The notes under the pieces: model-generated
Told to the model about the DNA's origin: nothing
Database searches by the model: none
What the model saw: the letters and a program-made list of their open reading frames with translations, nothing else
Origin: Marinobacter subterrani
GTDB taxonomy: Bacteria; Pseudomonadota; Gammaproteobacteria; Pseudomonadales; Oleiphilaceae
DNA length: 64,000 nucleotides
NCBI RefSeq assembly: GCF_001045555.1
Contig: NZ_LFBU01000001.1
Location: forward strand, 2,914,001 to 2,978,000
Direction of reading: 5' to 3'
Shown here: piece after piece, positions 28,546 to 37,896 of the stretch
How positions within the stretch are numbered: position 1 is the first letter of the stretch
Layout of the letters: every line of letters begins with the position of its first letter
Made by a program: the position numbers and the translations under genes

Positions 28546-29624
28546 CTGCGACCGATACCATCCGGGCGCGCTTCCAGTGTGCCTTTCCGGGATTCGACCT
28601 GGATGTTGACCTGACCCTGCCGGCCACCGGCATCACCGCCCTGTTCGGGCATTCGGGCTGCGGCAAGACCACCCTGCTCCGGTGCATGGCGGGCCTGCAG
28701 AGTGCCTCCGGCACCATGACCGTGTTCGGTGAATCCTGGCAGACTGACGATATCGTCCGCCCCGTGCACCAGCGGCCGCTGGCCCTCGTGTTCCAGGAAA
28801 CCCACCTGTTCCCCCACCTGAACGTTCGCAAGAACCTGGAGTTCGGCTACCGGCGCATCCCCGCCCGCGAGCGGAAGATCGGGTTCGACCATGCCGTGCG
28901 CTGGCTTGGCCTGGAGTCTCATCTGGCCCGAATGCCCGCGGGCCTTTCCGGCGGTGAACGACAACGCGTCGCGATTGCCCGGGCCCTGCTGACCAGCCCG
29001 AAGCTGTTGCTGATGGACGAGCCCCTGTCGGCCCTGGACCTTGCCAGCAAACAGGACATCCTTCCGTACCTCGAGCGGCTGCGCGACACCCTGGCGATTC
29101 CGATCGTCTACGTCTCGCATTCCACCGCGGAGGTTGCCCGGCTGGCGGATCACATCGTGATGATGGAAGCGGGCCGGGTGGTGGCACAGGGGCCGCTGCG
29201 GGAAACCCTGGCGGGCACCGACAACCCCTTCCGGCTGGAGGGTGATGCCGGAGTTCTGCTGGAAGGCCACATCACGGATCTGGACGAGCCGTGGCATCTG
29301 GCCCTGTTCAGCTTCGACGGTGGCCAACTCTGGCTGCGCCGGGACGACAGGATAAACCCGGGTGACAGTGTGCGGGTACAGGTGCTGGCCCGGGATATCA
29401 GCCTGGCGCTGGTGGAACATTCCGACCAGAGCATCCAGAATCTGGTGCCGGCAACCATTGACCGAATCGATCCGGATGTCGACCCGGGGATCAGCCTGGT
29501 TCGGCTTTTGGCCGGCCCGACGCCGTTCCTGTCTCGGCTCACCACCCGGGCGGTAGACCGGCTTGGCCTTGAGCCGGGCAGGAAGGTGTGGATGCAGATT
29601 AAGTCCGTTGCCCTGGTCAACTGA
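28542..29624 (+). CDS. modC: Molybdate ABC transporter ATPase
   Basis: Energises ModB. Walker A is GHSGCGKTT, the Q-loop is LVFQETHLFPHL, the signature is LSGGERQRVAIARAL, Walker B is LLLMDEPLSALD, and the H-loop is YVSHS. The C-terminal 65 residues form a MOP/TOBE oxyanion-binding domain (SVRVQVLARDISLAL). The 360-residue length is normal. A strong intrinsic terminator follows. No modE regulator is present in the window. Confidence 0.96.
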   Translation: MTATDTIRARFQCAFPGFDLDVDLTLPATGITALFGHSGCGKTTLLRCMAGLQSASGTMTVFGESWQTDDIVRPVHQRPLALVFQETHLFPHLNVRKNLEFGYRRIPARERKIGFDHAVRWLGLESHLARMPAGLSGGERQRVAIARALLTSPKLLLMDEPLSALDLASKQDILPYLERLRDTLAIPIVYVSHSTAEVARLADHIVMMEAGRVVAQGPLRETLAGTDNPFRLEGDAGVLLEGHITDLDEPWHLALFSFDGGQLWLRRDDRINPGDSVRVQVLARDISLALVEHSDQSIQNLVPATIDRIDPDVDPGISLVRLLAGPTPFLSRLTTRAVDRLGLEPGRKVWMQIKSVALVN

Positions 29625-29634
29625 CCCAACGCAA

Positions 29635-29660
29635 AAAGGCCGCTGGTATCAGCGGCCTTT
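29635..29660. terminator. Bidirectional intrinsic terminator between modC and vfr
   Basis: Perfect 11-bp stem AAAGGCCGCTG / CAGCGGCCTTT with loop GTAT, flanked by A-rich and T-rich ends. It sits between the convergent modC and vfr/crp genes. Confidence 0.9.
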
Positions 29661-29686
29661 GCGGTATCGGGTGCACTCGGCCAGGC

Positions 29687-30328
29687 TCAGCGAGTGCCGT
29701 AAACCACCATGGTCTTGCCCTTGACCCGCACCAGCCCCTGATCCTCCAGTGTCTTGAGAACCCGGCCGACCATCTCTCGGGAACAGCCGACGATGCGGCC
29801 GATTTCCTGGCGGGTGATCTTGATCTGCATGCCATCCGGGTGCGTCATGGCATCCGGCTCCTTGCACAGGTCCAGCAGAGTCCTTGCCACCCTGCCTGTA
29901 ACATCCAGGAACGCCAGATCACCCACCTTGCGGGTAGTCTGCCTCAGTCTCGAGGCCATCTGCTCACCGATGAAATACAGAACACGGGGGTCCTGCTGGG
30001 CGATCTCCCGGAACTTGGTGTAACTGATCTCGGCCACTTCGCATTCGGTCTTTGCCTTGACCCAGGCACTGCGCGAATCCATGTTGTCGAACAGCCCCAT
30101 TTCGCCGAAGAAATCCCCGGCATTGAGATAGGCCATGATCATCTCGCGACCGTCGTCATCCTCAATGATGACGGTTACCGAGCCTTTGACGATATAAAAC
30201 AGGGAGTCGCTCTTGTCCCCGGCGTAAATGATCGTACTCTTGGCGGGATAGCGCCGACGATGGCACTGCGACAGGAAATAATCCAGATGCTTGGTTTTCT
30301 GCTCAACCGGCTTGACGATAGTGGCCAT
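29687..30328 (-). CDS. vfr: cAMP receptor protein family regulator (Crp/Vfr)
   Basis: Global transcription factor, 213 residues. The N-terminal cyclic-nucleotide-binding domain has the phosphate-binding cassette [20 protein letters not shown], including RSA, as in Vfr and CRP. The C-terminal helix-turn-helix is [21 protein letters not shown] (about residues 170-190). The neighbours osmC and speD match the vfr locus of Pseudomonas, and prkB is also close to crp in E. coli. AGGAGG lies about 13 nt before ATG. Confidence 0.95.
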   Translation of the reverse strand: MATIVKPVEQKTKHLDYFLSQCHRRRYPAKSTIIYAGDKSDSLFYIVKGSVTVIIEDDDGREMIMAYLNAGDFFGEMGLFDNMDSRSAWVKAKTECEVAEISYTKFREIAQQDPRVLYFIGEQMASRLRQTTRKVGDLAFLDVTGRVARTLLDLCKEPDAMTHPDGMQIKITRQEIGRIVGCSREMVGRVLKTLEDQGLVRVKGKTMVVYGTR

Positions 30329-30600
30329 AATGCGAGTCGTGCCTCCTCAAATACTGGCGGGTTCCATTGTTTGTTATTCACCCGGCTTTCCGTGCGGGTT
30401 CGTTCTTTTTTCTTGCAAATCTGCGCAACTTATAACAAGAAGGTCGGTTTCGGGCAACCGGAAAGAGTATACAACATGTATCCGGAGCGAGCCTCGCCGC
30501 TGCTCCGCCTTGCCAGTTGTGCTAGCATCCGGCCTCATAGCATCGCGATCAGCGCCAGGGGCTACAGCGGCCCTGAGCCACCACCAGGGAGAAGCACCTC

Positions 30601-31023
30601 ATGAAAGCAACCGTCGACTGGACCGGCAACGCCAGTTTCAAAGTCACCAGTGGCAGCGGCCACAGCGTTCAGCTCGACGGCCCACCCGACCACGGCGGCC
30701 AGAACCTGGGCCCTCGCCCGATGGAAATGCTGCTGATGGGCCTGGGCGGCTGCTCGTCTTTCGATGTGATGAGTATTCTGGGCAAGAGCCGGCAGGACGT
30801 GACGGCCTGTCATGCCGAGCTGGAAGCAGAGCGGGCCGATGCCGTTCCCGCGGTCTTTACCCGCATTCACCTGCACTTCGTGGTCACCGGTAACCAGTTG
30901 AAGGAAAATCTGGTCAAACGGGCGGTCAGCCTTTCCGCCGAAAAGTATTGCTCGGCGTCGATCATGCTTGAAAAGGCCGGCGTTGAAATCACCCACAGCT
31001 ACGAAATTCGCGAGGCCGAATAG
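30601..31023 (+). CDS. OsmC family protein (YhfA-like)
   Basis: Small OsmC-fold protein of 140 residues. OsmC proteins reduce hydroperoxides with two cysteines; here they are Cys near 51 (LGGCSSFD) and Cys near 118 (EKYCSAS), at the positions used by the family. The YhfA subgroup sits next to crp in enterobacteria and next to vfr here, divergent with a 272-nt gap. Ribosome site GGGAGA upstream. Confidence 0.9.
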   Translation: MKATVDWTGNASFKVTSGSGHSVQLDGPPDHGGQNLGPRPMEMLLMGLGGCSSFDVMSILGKSRQDVTACHAELEAERADAVPAVFTRIHLHFVVTGNQLKENLVKRAVSLSAEKYCSASIMLEKAGVEITHSYEIREAE

Positions 31024-31283
31024 TCCGGCGCACAGAGGTCTCACGGATTCGCCCCATGGCCCGCCCGGGGCCAGGGTCGGCAGGCCGGATGCAGCGGATG
31101 TCACGGATGCTAAAATGTCATTGCAAATACTATTCAACGTCACTTGCGGTGTGCATAATACGCACCCTCTCCGCCGGTCTGCGCAAAAGGTGAACAACCC
31201 GGTCAGTAGTCGGTGGCGGCCTCGGCAGAGCGCCCAAAAGCAGCTCTGCAGTCATTCATCTCCATGATCCGGAGGGGCTGAGC

Positions 31284-32078
31284 ATGGAATCAAAACTCCA
31301 GCTGCACGGTTTTAACAACCTGACCAAATCCCTGAGCTTCAACATTTACGACATTTGTTACGCGCAGACCGAAGAGCAACGCGAGGCGTACATCGACTAC
31401 ATCGATGAGATGTATAACGCCGAGCGTCTTACCCAGATCCTGTCCGACGTGGTCAAGATCATCGGCGCCAACATCCTCAATATTGCACGCCAGGATTACG
31501 AGCCCCATGGTGCGTCGGTCACCATGCTGATCGCGGAGCATGAGCTCAACAATGGCCAGGAGCCGGATAACGAAGAATCGCCGGGGCCGCTGCCGGACAC
31601 CATCGTGGCGCACCTGGACAAAAGCCACGTAACCGTCCACACCTACCCGGAAAGCCATCCGCACGATGGCGTAAGCACATTCAGGGCCGACATCGACGTG
31701 TCCACCTGCGGGCTGATTTCACCCCTGAAGGTGCTGAACTACCTGATCCACAGTTTTGACTCGGATGTGGTCACCGTGGACTACCGGGTTCGGGGCTTCA
31801 CCCGTGACGTGGACGGCACCAAGCACTACATCGATCACGACATCAACTCGATCCAGAACTATCTGACCGAGGACACCCAGAACTCGTACCAGATGATCGA
31901 CGTGAACGTGTACCAGGAAAATATGTTCCACACCAAGATGATGTTGAAGAACTTCAACCTTGATAACTACGTGTTCGGCGTCAATGCCAGCGATCTCGGT
32001 GCGCAGGAAGCCCAGTCCATCGAGGACCGGCTGCGCCGGGAAATGCTGGAGATTTTCTACTCCCGCAACGTGGAGTAA
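31284..32078 (+). CDS. speD: S-adenosylmethionine decarboxylase proenzyme
   Basis: Makes decarboxylated SAM, the aminopropyl donor for spermidine. The proenzyme cleaves itself at Lys113-Ser114 in [14 protein letters not shown], and Ser114 becomes the pyruvoyl cofactor. The 264-residue E. coli-type (class 1A) form is seen, with the conserved [10 protein letters not shown] and [10 protein letters not shown] segments. ATG follows GGAGG. No speE is adjacent in the window. Confidence 0.97.
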   Translation: MESKLQLHGFNNLTKSLSFNIYDICYAQTEEQREAYIDYIDEMYNAERLTQILSDVVKIIGANILNIARQDYEPHGASVTMLIAEHELNNGQEPDNEESPGPLPDTIVAHLDKSHVTVHTYPESHPHDGVSTFRADIDVSTCGLISPLKVLNYLIHSFDSDVVTVDYRVRGFTRDVDGTKHYIDHDINSIQNYLTEDTQNSYQMIDVNVYQENMFHTKMMLKNFNLDNYVFGVNASDLGAQEAQSIEDRLRREMLEIFYSRNVE

Positions 32079-32087
32079 GGGGTCACC

Positions 32088-32130
32088 GGTGGCGTCCTGA
32101 GCGGGCCGCCACCAGTCCTTCAGTTTTTTT
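32088..32130 (+). terminator. Possible terminator after speD
   Basis: GGTGGCG (32088-32094) pairs with CGCCACC (32107-32113), and a run of seven T follows at 32124-32130. The 10-nt gap between stem and T-run makes it suboptimal. Confidence 0.4.
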
Positions 32131-32214
32131 GATGTCTCCCGCCAGATTTCTGCGTTTTATACTTGTCCCTCCTCCCGCTTTAATAGAAACGTGAGCAACC
32201 GAGAGGAGAACACC

Positions 32215-33063
32215 ATGACCCTGCGCTCCCTGAAACAGATTATTCCCGCATTGGAAACATCCGATGGCGCCGGTGTGCGTATAAAACGCTCCATCGGCCA
32301 GCAGCCGAGTGTTCGCCTGGATCCGTTCCTGATGCTCGACGAGTTCGGTTCGGCCGACGCCGCTGACTACATTGCCGGCTTCCCGTCCCATCCCCACCGC
32401 GGTTTCGAAACGGTGACCTACATGATCGAGGGGCACATGCTCCACGAGGATCACCTGGGTAACCGGGGTAACCTTCGCAATGGCGGCGTGCAGTGGATGA
32501 CCGCCGGCCGGGGCATTATCCACTCGGAGATGCCCCAGCAGGAGGAAGGCGTCATGCGTGGGTTCCAGCTATGGCTGAACCTGCCGGCTGCCGACAAGAT
32601 GACCAAAGCCGGTTATCAGGACTTTCAGCCGGAGCAGATTCCCGAAATCGGCTTCGAGGGCGGCACCCTCAAGCTGATTGCCGGTTTGGTGGTGGTGGTG
32701 GACGGAAAGCCACATCAGGGCGCGGTATCGGAGCGCAGCACCCGGCCGCTCTATGCCGACATTCACCTGGACGCCGGGGGCCAGCTTTCACTGCCGGTTC
32801 CAGCGGGCCATAACGGCATGCTGTACCTGTATGAAGGTGGCGCCAGCCTGGGCGATGTCGCCCTCAAGAAAAGCGCCGCCAACATCCTGGGCGATGGCGA
32901 CAGTATCACCATCACGGCTGGCAGCTCCGGTGCCCGCATACTGCTGATTGCCGGCAAACCGATCGGAGAACCGGTGGTTCAGTACGGGCCTTTCGTCATG
33001 AACACCAAGGAAGAGATCGAACAGACGCTTCGTGACTACCGGGATGGCCGCCTGACCGCCTGA
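32215..33063 (+). CDS. Pirin family protein
   Basis: Bicupin of about 282 residues. The N-terminal cupin has the pirin metal motif: FPSHPHRGFETVTYMIEG with downstream HEDHLGN gives the His/Glu ligands, and WMTAGRGIIHSEMP is the pirin signature. Some pirins are quercetin dioxygenases or redox sensors; role here is unknown. ATG 32215 lies after GAGAGGAG; the GTG at 32191 is in frame but lacks a ribosome site. Convergent with prkB. Confidence 0.93.
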   Translation: MTLRSLKQIIPALETSDGAGVRIKRSIGQQPSVRLDPFLMLDEFGSADAADYIAGFPSHPHRGFETVTYMIEGHMLHEDHLGNRGNLRNGGVQWMTAGRGIIHSEMPQQEEGVMRGFQLWLNLPAADKMTKAGYQDFQPEQIPEIGFEGGTLKLIAGLVVVVDGKPHQGAVSERSTRPLYADIHLDAGGQLSLPVPAGHNGMLYLYEGGASLGDVALKKSAANILGDGDSITITAGSSGARILLIAGKPIGEPVVQYGPFVMNTKEEIEQTLRDYRDGRLTA

Positions 33064-33075
33064 AGCCGGTCTCAC

Positions 33076-33942
33076 TCAGGCGAAGGGCTTCCGGGCCATC
33101 AGCCGCTGAACCATGGGCCTGACAATCAGGTCCATGGCCAGCGGCATTTTTGTGCCCGGAATCACCAGGGTGTCATGGCGGGACAGACTGCTGCCGGAAA
33201 TCACCTGCAGCAGGTAGGAAAACTCCACGTCCGAGGGATCCCGGAACCGGATCACCAGCATGCTCTCGTCCTCCGTGGGCACGTCCCGGACAACAAAGGG
33301 GTTCGAGGTGTCCACCAGGGGAATGCGCTGGAAGTTGATATGGGTGTGGGAGAACTGCGGCACGATGTCATGCACATAGTCGTCCATGCGGTTGATGATG
33401 GTTTCCACCACCGCGTCCTGGCTGTAGCCGCGCTTGTGGGTATCCCGGTGGATCTTCTGGATCCATTCCAGGTTCACGATCGGCACGACCCCGATCAGCA
33501 GGTCCACATACTGGGCAATGTTGCAGGTTTCGCTGACCACACCGCCATGCAGCCCTTCATAGAACAGCAGGTCCGTATCGGCGGGCAAGGGCCCCCAGGG
33601 CGTGAAGGTGCCGGGCTTGTGGCCAGCCGCCGCCAGATCCCGGTCCTCATCATGGACATACTGCCGGTATCGGCCGTTGCCGGTGTGGCCGTAGTCGTAG
33701 AACAGCGCTTCGAGCTTGTCGATGTGATTGGCCGCCAGGGCAAAATGGTTGCGCTCGCCGAACTGTCCCTTGGCCGCCAGCCGCGCCATCTGCTCCCGGT
33801 TATAGCGGTGAAAGCTGTCGCCACTGACCATGGCGGCCCGGAGGCCTTCACTGGCAAACATCCGGCTGAAAATCTGGCCGGTGGTGGTGGTGCCTGCGCC
33901 GGATGACCCGGTAACCGCGATAATGGGATGACGTTTCGACAT
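33076..33942 (-). CDS. Phosphoribulokinase-family protein (PrkB-like)
   Basis: P-loop kinase of 288 residues related to phosphoribulokinase/uridine kinase. The P-loop is TGSSGAGTTTT (Thr in place of the usual Lys before the Thr/Ser run, as in PrkB proteins), followed by VSGDSFHRYNR. LLFYEGLHGG and VDLLIGVVPIVNLEWIQKIHRD are the PRK signature. No RuBisCO is in the window, so a Calvin-cycle role is unlikely. In E. coli a homologue lies beside yhfA-crp, as it does near vfr here. Physiological substrate is unknown. Confidence 0.88.
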   Translation of the reverse strand: MSKRHPIIAVTGSSGAGTTTTGQIFSRMFASEGLRAAMVSGDSFHRYNREQMARLAAKGQFGERNHFALAANHIDKLEALFYDYGHTGNGRYRQYVHDEDRDLAAAGHKPGTFTPWGPLPADTDLLFYEGLHGGVVSETCNIAQYVDLLIGVVPIVNLEWIQKIHRDTHKRGYSQDAVVETIINRMDDYVHDIVPQFSHTHINFQRIPLVDTSNPFVVRDVPTEDESMLVIRFRDPSDVEFSYLLQVISGSSLSRHDTLVIPGTKMPLAMDLIVRPMVQRLMARKPFA

Positions 33943-33960
33943 AGGAGCAGCGTGCCGGAA

Positions 33961-36900
33961 TCAGGTGAGGCTGTCGAGCAAACGGGGCTTTTCAACCACG
34001 AAGCCCTGGGCATAATCCACACCCAACTGGCGGAGCATATCCAGGACATCCCGCGACTCAACCCGGGAAGCAATCACTTCCCGGTTCATGTAATGTGCCA
34101 TATCCACCATCGAGCGCACCATCGCACGGTCTGTTTCGCTGGTTAACAGCTGGCCGGTAAAGGCACTGTCGATCTTGATCAGATCCACGGGCAGTGAGCG
34201 CATCAGCTCGAACGAACTCGGGCCACTGCCAAAATTGCCCAGGCAAAACCGGCAACCCAGCTCCTTCATCTCCAGAATGAAATCGGCCACCGACTGGACA
34301 TCGTTGATGGCCGAGGCCTCGGTGAGCTCGAACCACAGGCGTTCGATGGGCGCGTCCTTTTCGCTCAGCTTTTCATAGATGAATTCCAGCAGCGACTGGT
34401 CATTCATCGAGTAGCCGGACAGGTTGATGCACACTCCGCCGAACTGGCGGGGGTCCGGCGCCTGCTCCCTGAGCCAGTCCAGCATATGCCCGACCACCCA
34501 GCGGTCAACCGCCTGCATGCGGTCGTAGCGCTCGGCCATGCGAACAAAATCCCGGCCGGTTATCAGGTTGCCGTCATCATCGTACATGCTGATCAGCACT
34601 TCGTACTGGGCCGCCATGGACGCTTTGGCGTGCAGCGGGATGATTTTCTGGCACCGCAGGAGCATGCGCTCTTCATTCAGGTTGCTGAGGCTTGCCACCT
34701 TGGCGGCGATCTGCTCTTGGCGGGCCTCATCCTCGGCGCCCAGGGCATATTCCGACATCCTGCCATGGCCCTGCTGCCGGGACGTGGCCAGCGCCTGTTC
34801 CGAGGCCCTCAGCCAGCGCTCGGCACTGACCAGTGCCGGCAGTGTCGGCACCACACCGACATTGGCAGAAAGCCGGTAAGACCGGCCGCCGAAGGCAAAC
34901 TCGGCTGCCTCGACCGCCCGAATGATGGTTTTCGCCGTCTCAGTGGCACTCTCCGAGGCCACCAGCATGGCAAACTCGTTGCCGGCAAGCCGGGCAATCG
35001 GCATTCCGTCAGCCACATGGCTGCGCAGAATATCCGCGATCCGCTTCAGGGTTTCATCACCGGCCTGGTAACCAGCGGTGTCGTTCAGCAGGCGGAACCG
35101 GCGAAGATCCAGCCTCACCAGGGAGCGCTCGTCTTCCCGCCGGGCCAGTTGCTGGTCCAGCATGCGCTCGAATTCACGGCGGCCCAGAAGCCCGGTCAGC
35201 TCGTCATGGGTGGAAGCCCAGGACAGCTGGTCATAGACCTTGCGAACCATCCGGTCGATACTCTCATCCACCAGCGGCCGCTCGTACTGGCTGTCCGGCA
35301 CAATAATGCCTTTGCGCATATGCCGGGCCAAGGCTTCAAGCTCCAGCTCCACCACCCGCATCCCCTGATGGTTCACAAACACAAAACGGCTGAACCCCCG
35401 GGCGACCCACACCAGCCGGATATACTGCGGCTCTTCCGGTTTTTCCTGATCCCGGAGCCAGTCCCCGGTGCGCAGTTGCTGGGCCCGGTTGATCCAGCGC
35501 TGGAGGCTGCGCTGTTCGCGCTCAGACATCGTTTTGCTGCCGGCCGGCTCCGGCGTTGCCGGCGGCATTTCCACCAGCTCGGACGGTTTGTCCGGGCTGC
35601 GAACCAGAAACTGCTTGAGCTCGTCGCGGATCTGCGAGGACGGCATATGATTGCTGGAAATGGAGGCAAGGCCCTCCTGGATTACCCGCAACAGCTCCGG
35701 CAGGTTGATGGCACCGTCCGGATCGGCGGCAAAGGCAAGCAGGGAGTCGATCACCGCCAGGTAGTCCTGCCAGAGCTGGCTGTCCGGGCCCTGCCGAATC
35801 CAGGTCAGCGACAGCAAATCCCGCCAGCCACCGTCCAGCAGGCTCAGTACCGCCTTTGGCACCTTGCGGCCCGCCAGTTTCTGATCCAGCACATCGGCCA
35901 CGGCCTTCTTCGATTCCGCCACTTTCTGGGCACCCTCGGCCGCCGCGGTCACCCGTTCGACGTTCCTGCGATACACCAGGTTCTGGCGGTCAATCAGGGT
36001 GTCGAGCTCATGAACCGTCTGCTCGAACACACCGGTGTCCTGCTCGAAATCGGTGGTAATACGCTGAACCAGCTCGTCCACCCGGCGCTGGACCACAGGA
36101 TTGATCCGGCCGCCCTTGACCCCCAACTGGGCCAGGCGGTTCATCACGCCACGAACCGGGCTGTCCTGGTCGTCGAAAAACGCCGGATCCCGCATGACCA
36201 CCTTGAGCACCGGGACTTCAAGTTGCCGCATACGTTGCTGGGCGTAGTCACTGAGCTTCGGGCTTTCCACCACTGACCGGAAAAACCGGTCCACCACATC
36301 CAGGGTGCCCTGCTGTTCCTCGTTCAGTCGACTGTCACCGCTTTCCTTCACCTTCTCGACAACCCTTTCCCTGAGCGGCACCGGTTCTTCGCCGGCAGCC
36401 ACCGGCTGCACCTGCAACTGCTGCAGTTCACGCTGCAGTTCGCCAGCAGAAAGCGGGCGGGCGTTGGGCGGAAAGGCCAGGGGCTCGGGATCGCCCCGCG
36501 CCACACGGCTTGCGGTCAGGGTATTAAGCAGGTTCCGTACCGTTGCAAACGCCGTCTGGGCTGCCTGGGCATAACCCCGGAACTCGCCACCGAGCAGGCC
36601 GGGTTTGCTGCGGCTGGAGCCTGCCATGGCGCCAGCCGTGTCAGGCTTCGTTGCCGCCGGTGCCGGCGCCGCTTCGGCCTGCGGTTCCGGCTTGGCGGCC
36701 GGTTCTGCTTCCGGCTTTGCGCTGGCCTGTTCAGTCAGGTACTTGCTCAGATCCAGATCCGGCAGCACGCCATGGCGAATGAGGATGTTGTTCAGTTCCT
36801 TGTAAAGCGCGCCAAGCTGTTGCAAGACCGCTTGCTCAAAGACCTTCAGGCAGACCTTCTCCACCTCCCGGGATGCCTTGAGCTGATTCAGACCACTGTG

Positions 36901-37716
36901 GAACGCCTCACACACCAGTGCCGGCCCGAGGGGGTTGTGATGCCCGGTGGCATTGGCAACGCCCAGATTGTCGAGACGCAGCTTGAGCTGAAGCAGATCG
37001 CCCCGGTACTGGGTATCAGCCTTGGTGACCATCACCCGGATGGTCAGCCAGTCTTCAAACTCCCCCTTGTCGACCACCGACAGCTCGGAGCCGGGGAAAC
37101 CTTTGGGAGCCGGCTTCAGCGGCGATTCCAGGCTGCGCGCCATCTGGTGCCAGATAACCCGCTGGCGGGCCAGGAGTTGACCTGAGGCATCCATGTATTC
37201 GTTCGCCTGCTGATCACTGGAGGCCTTCTGGGCGGCGAGCTTGAGGCCCGCCACCATCTGTACGAAACAGGCATCCATGAGCGGCTCAATGTACTGGGTC
37301 ACCGCTTTGGCAGACTGATGCAGGACAAACTGGACCCGGTCACTGGGCGCGCGCAGGGACGACCGGTCCTGGTTTCGGGAACTGCTGCACTGCTGCAGCA
37401 TGGCATCCACCGCGGCCGGACTCGGCCGGGTGAAGTTTACTCCCATCGCTCCGTCGATACGCCGGACGACAGCAACATGCAGTTCATGGCGGCGGGCACC
37501 GTCCAGGCCCCGGAAGCGCACGATCAGCTCCGGCGGGGTGCCGGCGGCAAAGGCCCGGTCAAGTTTTCGGGAGGTTTCACCGGAATAGCGCACGAACAGG
37601 CCTTCCGGGCAAAAGTCGGCAATCTGGCACGGCCAGGTCTCGCCGGTTCCCAGGTCAATCTGGGCGGCAAGCTTGATGGGTTGGCGGGGGCTGCTACGAC
37701 GTTCTCTCGGATCCAT
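33961..37716 (-). CDS. PilZ-DUF1631-GGDEF-EAL protein with degenerate catalytic motifs
   Basis: A 1251-residue soluble protein. Residues about 1-115 are a PilZ domain: RRSSPR fits RxxxR and DFCPEG fits (D/N)xSxxG with Cys for Ser, so c-di-GMP could still bind. About 130-820 is DUF1631, with a Pro/Ala-rich linker near 330-370. A GGDEF fold follows (about 830-990) but its signature reads AGNEF. The EAL fold (about 1005-1251) reads YEVLISM at the EAL site and LGNFGSG in place of DDFGTG. It probably senses or scaffolds rather than makes or degrades c-di-GMP. Divergent from the aminopeptidase gene. Confidence 0.88.
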   Translation of the reverse strand: MDPRERRSSPRQPIKLAAQIDLGTGETWPCQIADFCPEGLFVRYSGETSRKLDRAFAAGTPPELIVRFRGLDGARRHELHVAVVRRIDGAMGVNFTRPSPAAVDAMLQQCSSSRNQDRSSLRAPSDRVQFVLHQSAKAVTQYIEPLMDACFVQMVAGLKLAAQKASSDQQANEYMDASGQLLARQRVIWHQMARSLESPLKPAPKGFPGSELSVVDKGEFEDWLTIRVMVTKADTQYRGDLLQLKLRLDNLGVANATGHHNPLGPALVCEAFHSGLNQLKASREVEKVCLKVFEQAVLQQLGALYKELNNILIRHGVLPDLDLSKYLTEQASAKPEAEPAAKPEPQAEAAPAPAATKPDTAGAMAGSSRSKPGLLGGEFRGYAQAAQTAFATVRNLLNTLTASRVARGDPEPLAFPPNARPLSAGELQRELQQLQVQPVAAGEEPVPLRERVVEKVKESGDSRLNEEQQGTLDVVDRFFRSVVESPKLSDYAQQRMRQLEVPVLKVVMRDPAFFDDQDSPVRGVMNRLAQLGVKGGRINPVVQRRVDELVQRITTDFEQDTGVFEQTVHELDTLIDRQNLVYRRNVERVTAAAEGAQKVAESKKAVADVLDQKLAGRKVPKAVLSLLDGGWRDLLSLTWIRQGPDSQLWQDYLAVIDSLLAFAADPDGAINLPELLRVIQEGLASISSNHMPSSQIRDELKQFLVRSPDKPSELVEMPPATPEPAGSKTMSEREQRSLQRWINRAQQLRTGDWLRDQEKPEEPQYIRLVWVARGFSRFVFVNHQGMRVVELELEALARHMRKGIIVPDSQYERPLVDESIDRMVRKVYDQLSWASTHDELTGLLGRREFERMLDQQLARREDERSLVRLDLRRFRLLNDTAGYQAGDETLKRIADILRSHVADGMPIARLAGNEFAMLVASESATETAKTIIRAVEAAEFAFGGRSYRLSANVGVVPTLPALVSAERWLRASEQALATSRQQGHGRMSEYALGAEDEARQEQIAAKVASLSNLNEERMLLRCQKIIPLHAKASMAAQYEVLISMYDDDGNLITGRDFVRMAERYDRMQAVDRWVVGHMLDWLREQAPDPRQFGGVCINLSGYSMNDQSLLEFIYEKLSEKDAPIERLWFELTEASAINDVQSVADFILEMKELGCRFCLGNFGSGPSSFELMRSLPVDLIKIDSAFTGQLLTSETDRAMVRSMVDMAHYMNREVIASRVESRDVLDMLRQLGVDYAQGFVVEKPRLLDSLT

Positions 37717-37818
37717 GAACTACCTGATATCTCGCAAAGCCGGCGTAGTCGCCGGACACACTGCCCGCCACCGACTCACGTCCCTGAAACGGTGGCAAAT
37801 GCCACCTGCTGCTATGGG

Positions 37819-37850
37819 AATCATGACTCTATCCATGATTGTACTATAGT
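37819..37850 (+). promoter_or_regulatory. Inverted repeat overlapping a candidate promoter
   Basis: AATCATG (37819-37825) and CATGATT (37834-37840) are perfect inverted arms 8 nt apart. They overlap a possible -35 (ATGACT 37823-37828), and TATAGT (37845-37850) is a good -10. It lies in the divergent gap between the DUF1631 protein gene and the aminopeptidase gene. It may be an operator; no regulator is known. Confidence 0.4.
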
Positions 37851-37896
37851 GGCCAGACCCCCACGGGCAAACCAACACACTATAACACCCTGACCC

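Noticed and set aside
33076..33942. Phosphoribulokinase-family gene as evidence of a Calvin cycle
   Set aside because: No RuBisCO or other Calvin genes are nearby, and PrkB homologues near crp occur in non-autotrophs.
34486..36276. 596-codon plus-strand frame inside the PilZ-DUF1631-GGDEF-EAL gene
   Set aside because: No ribosome site or family motifs, and its composition is that of the reverse of a real gene.
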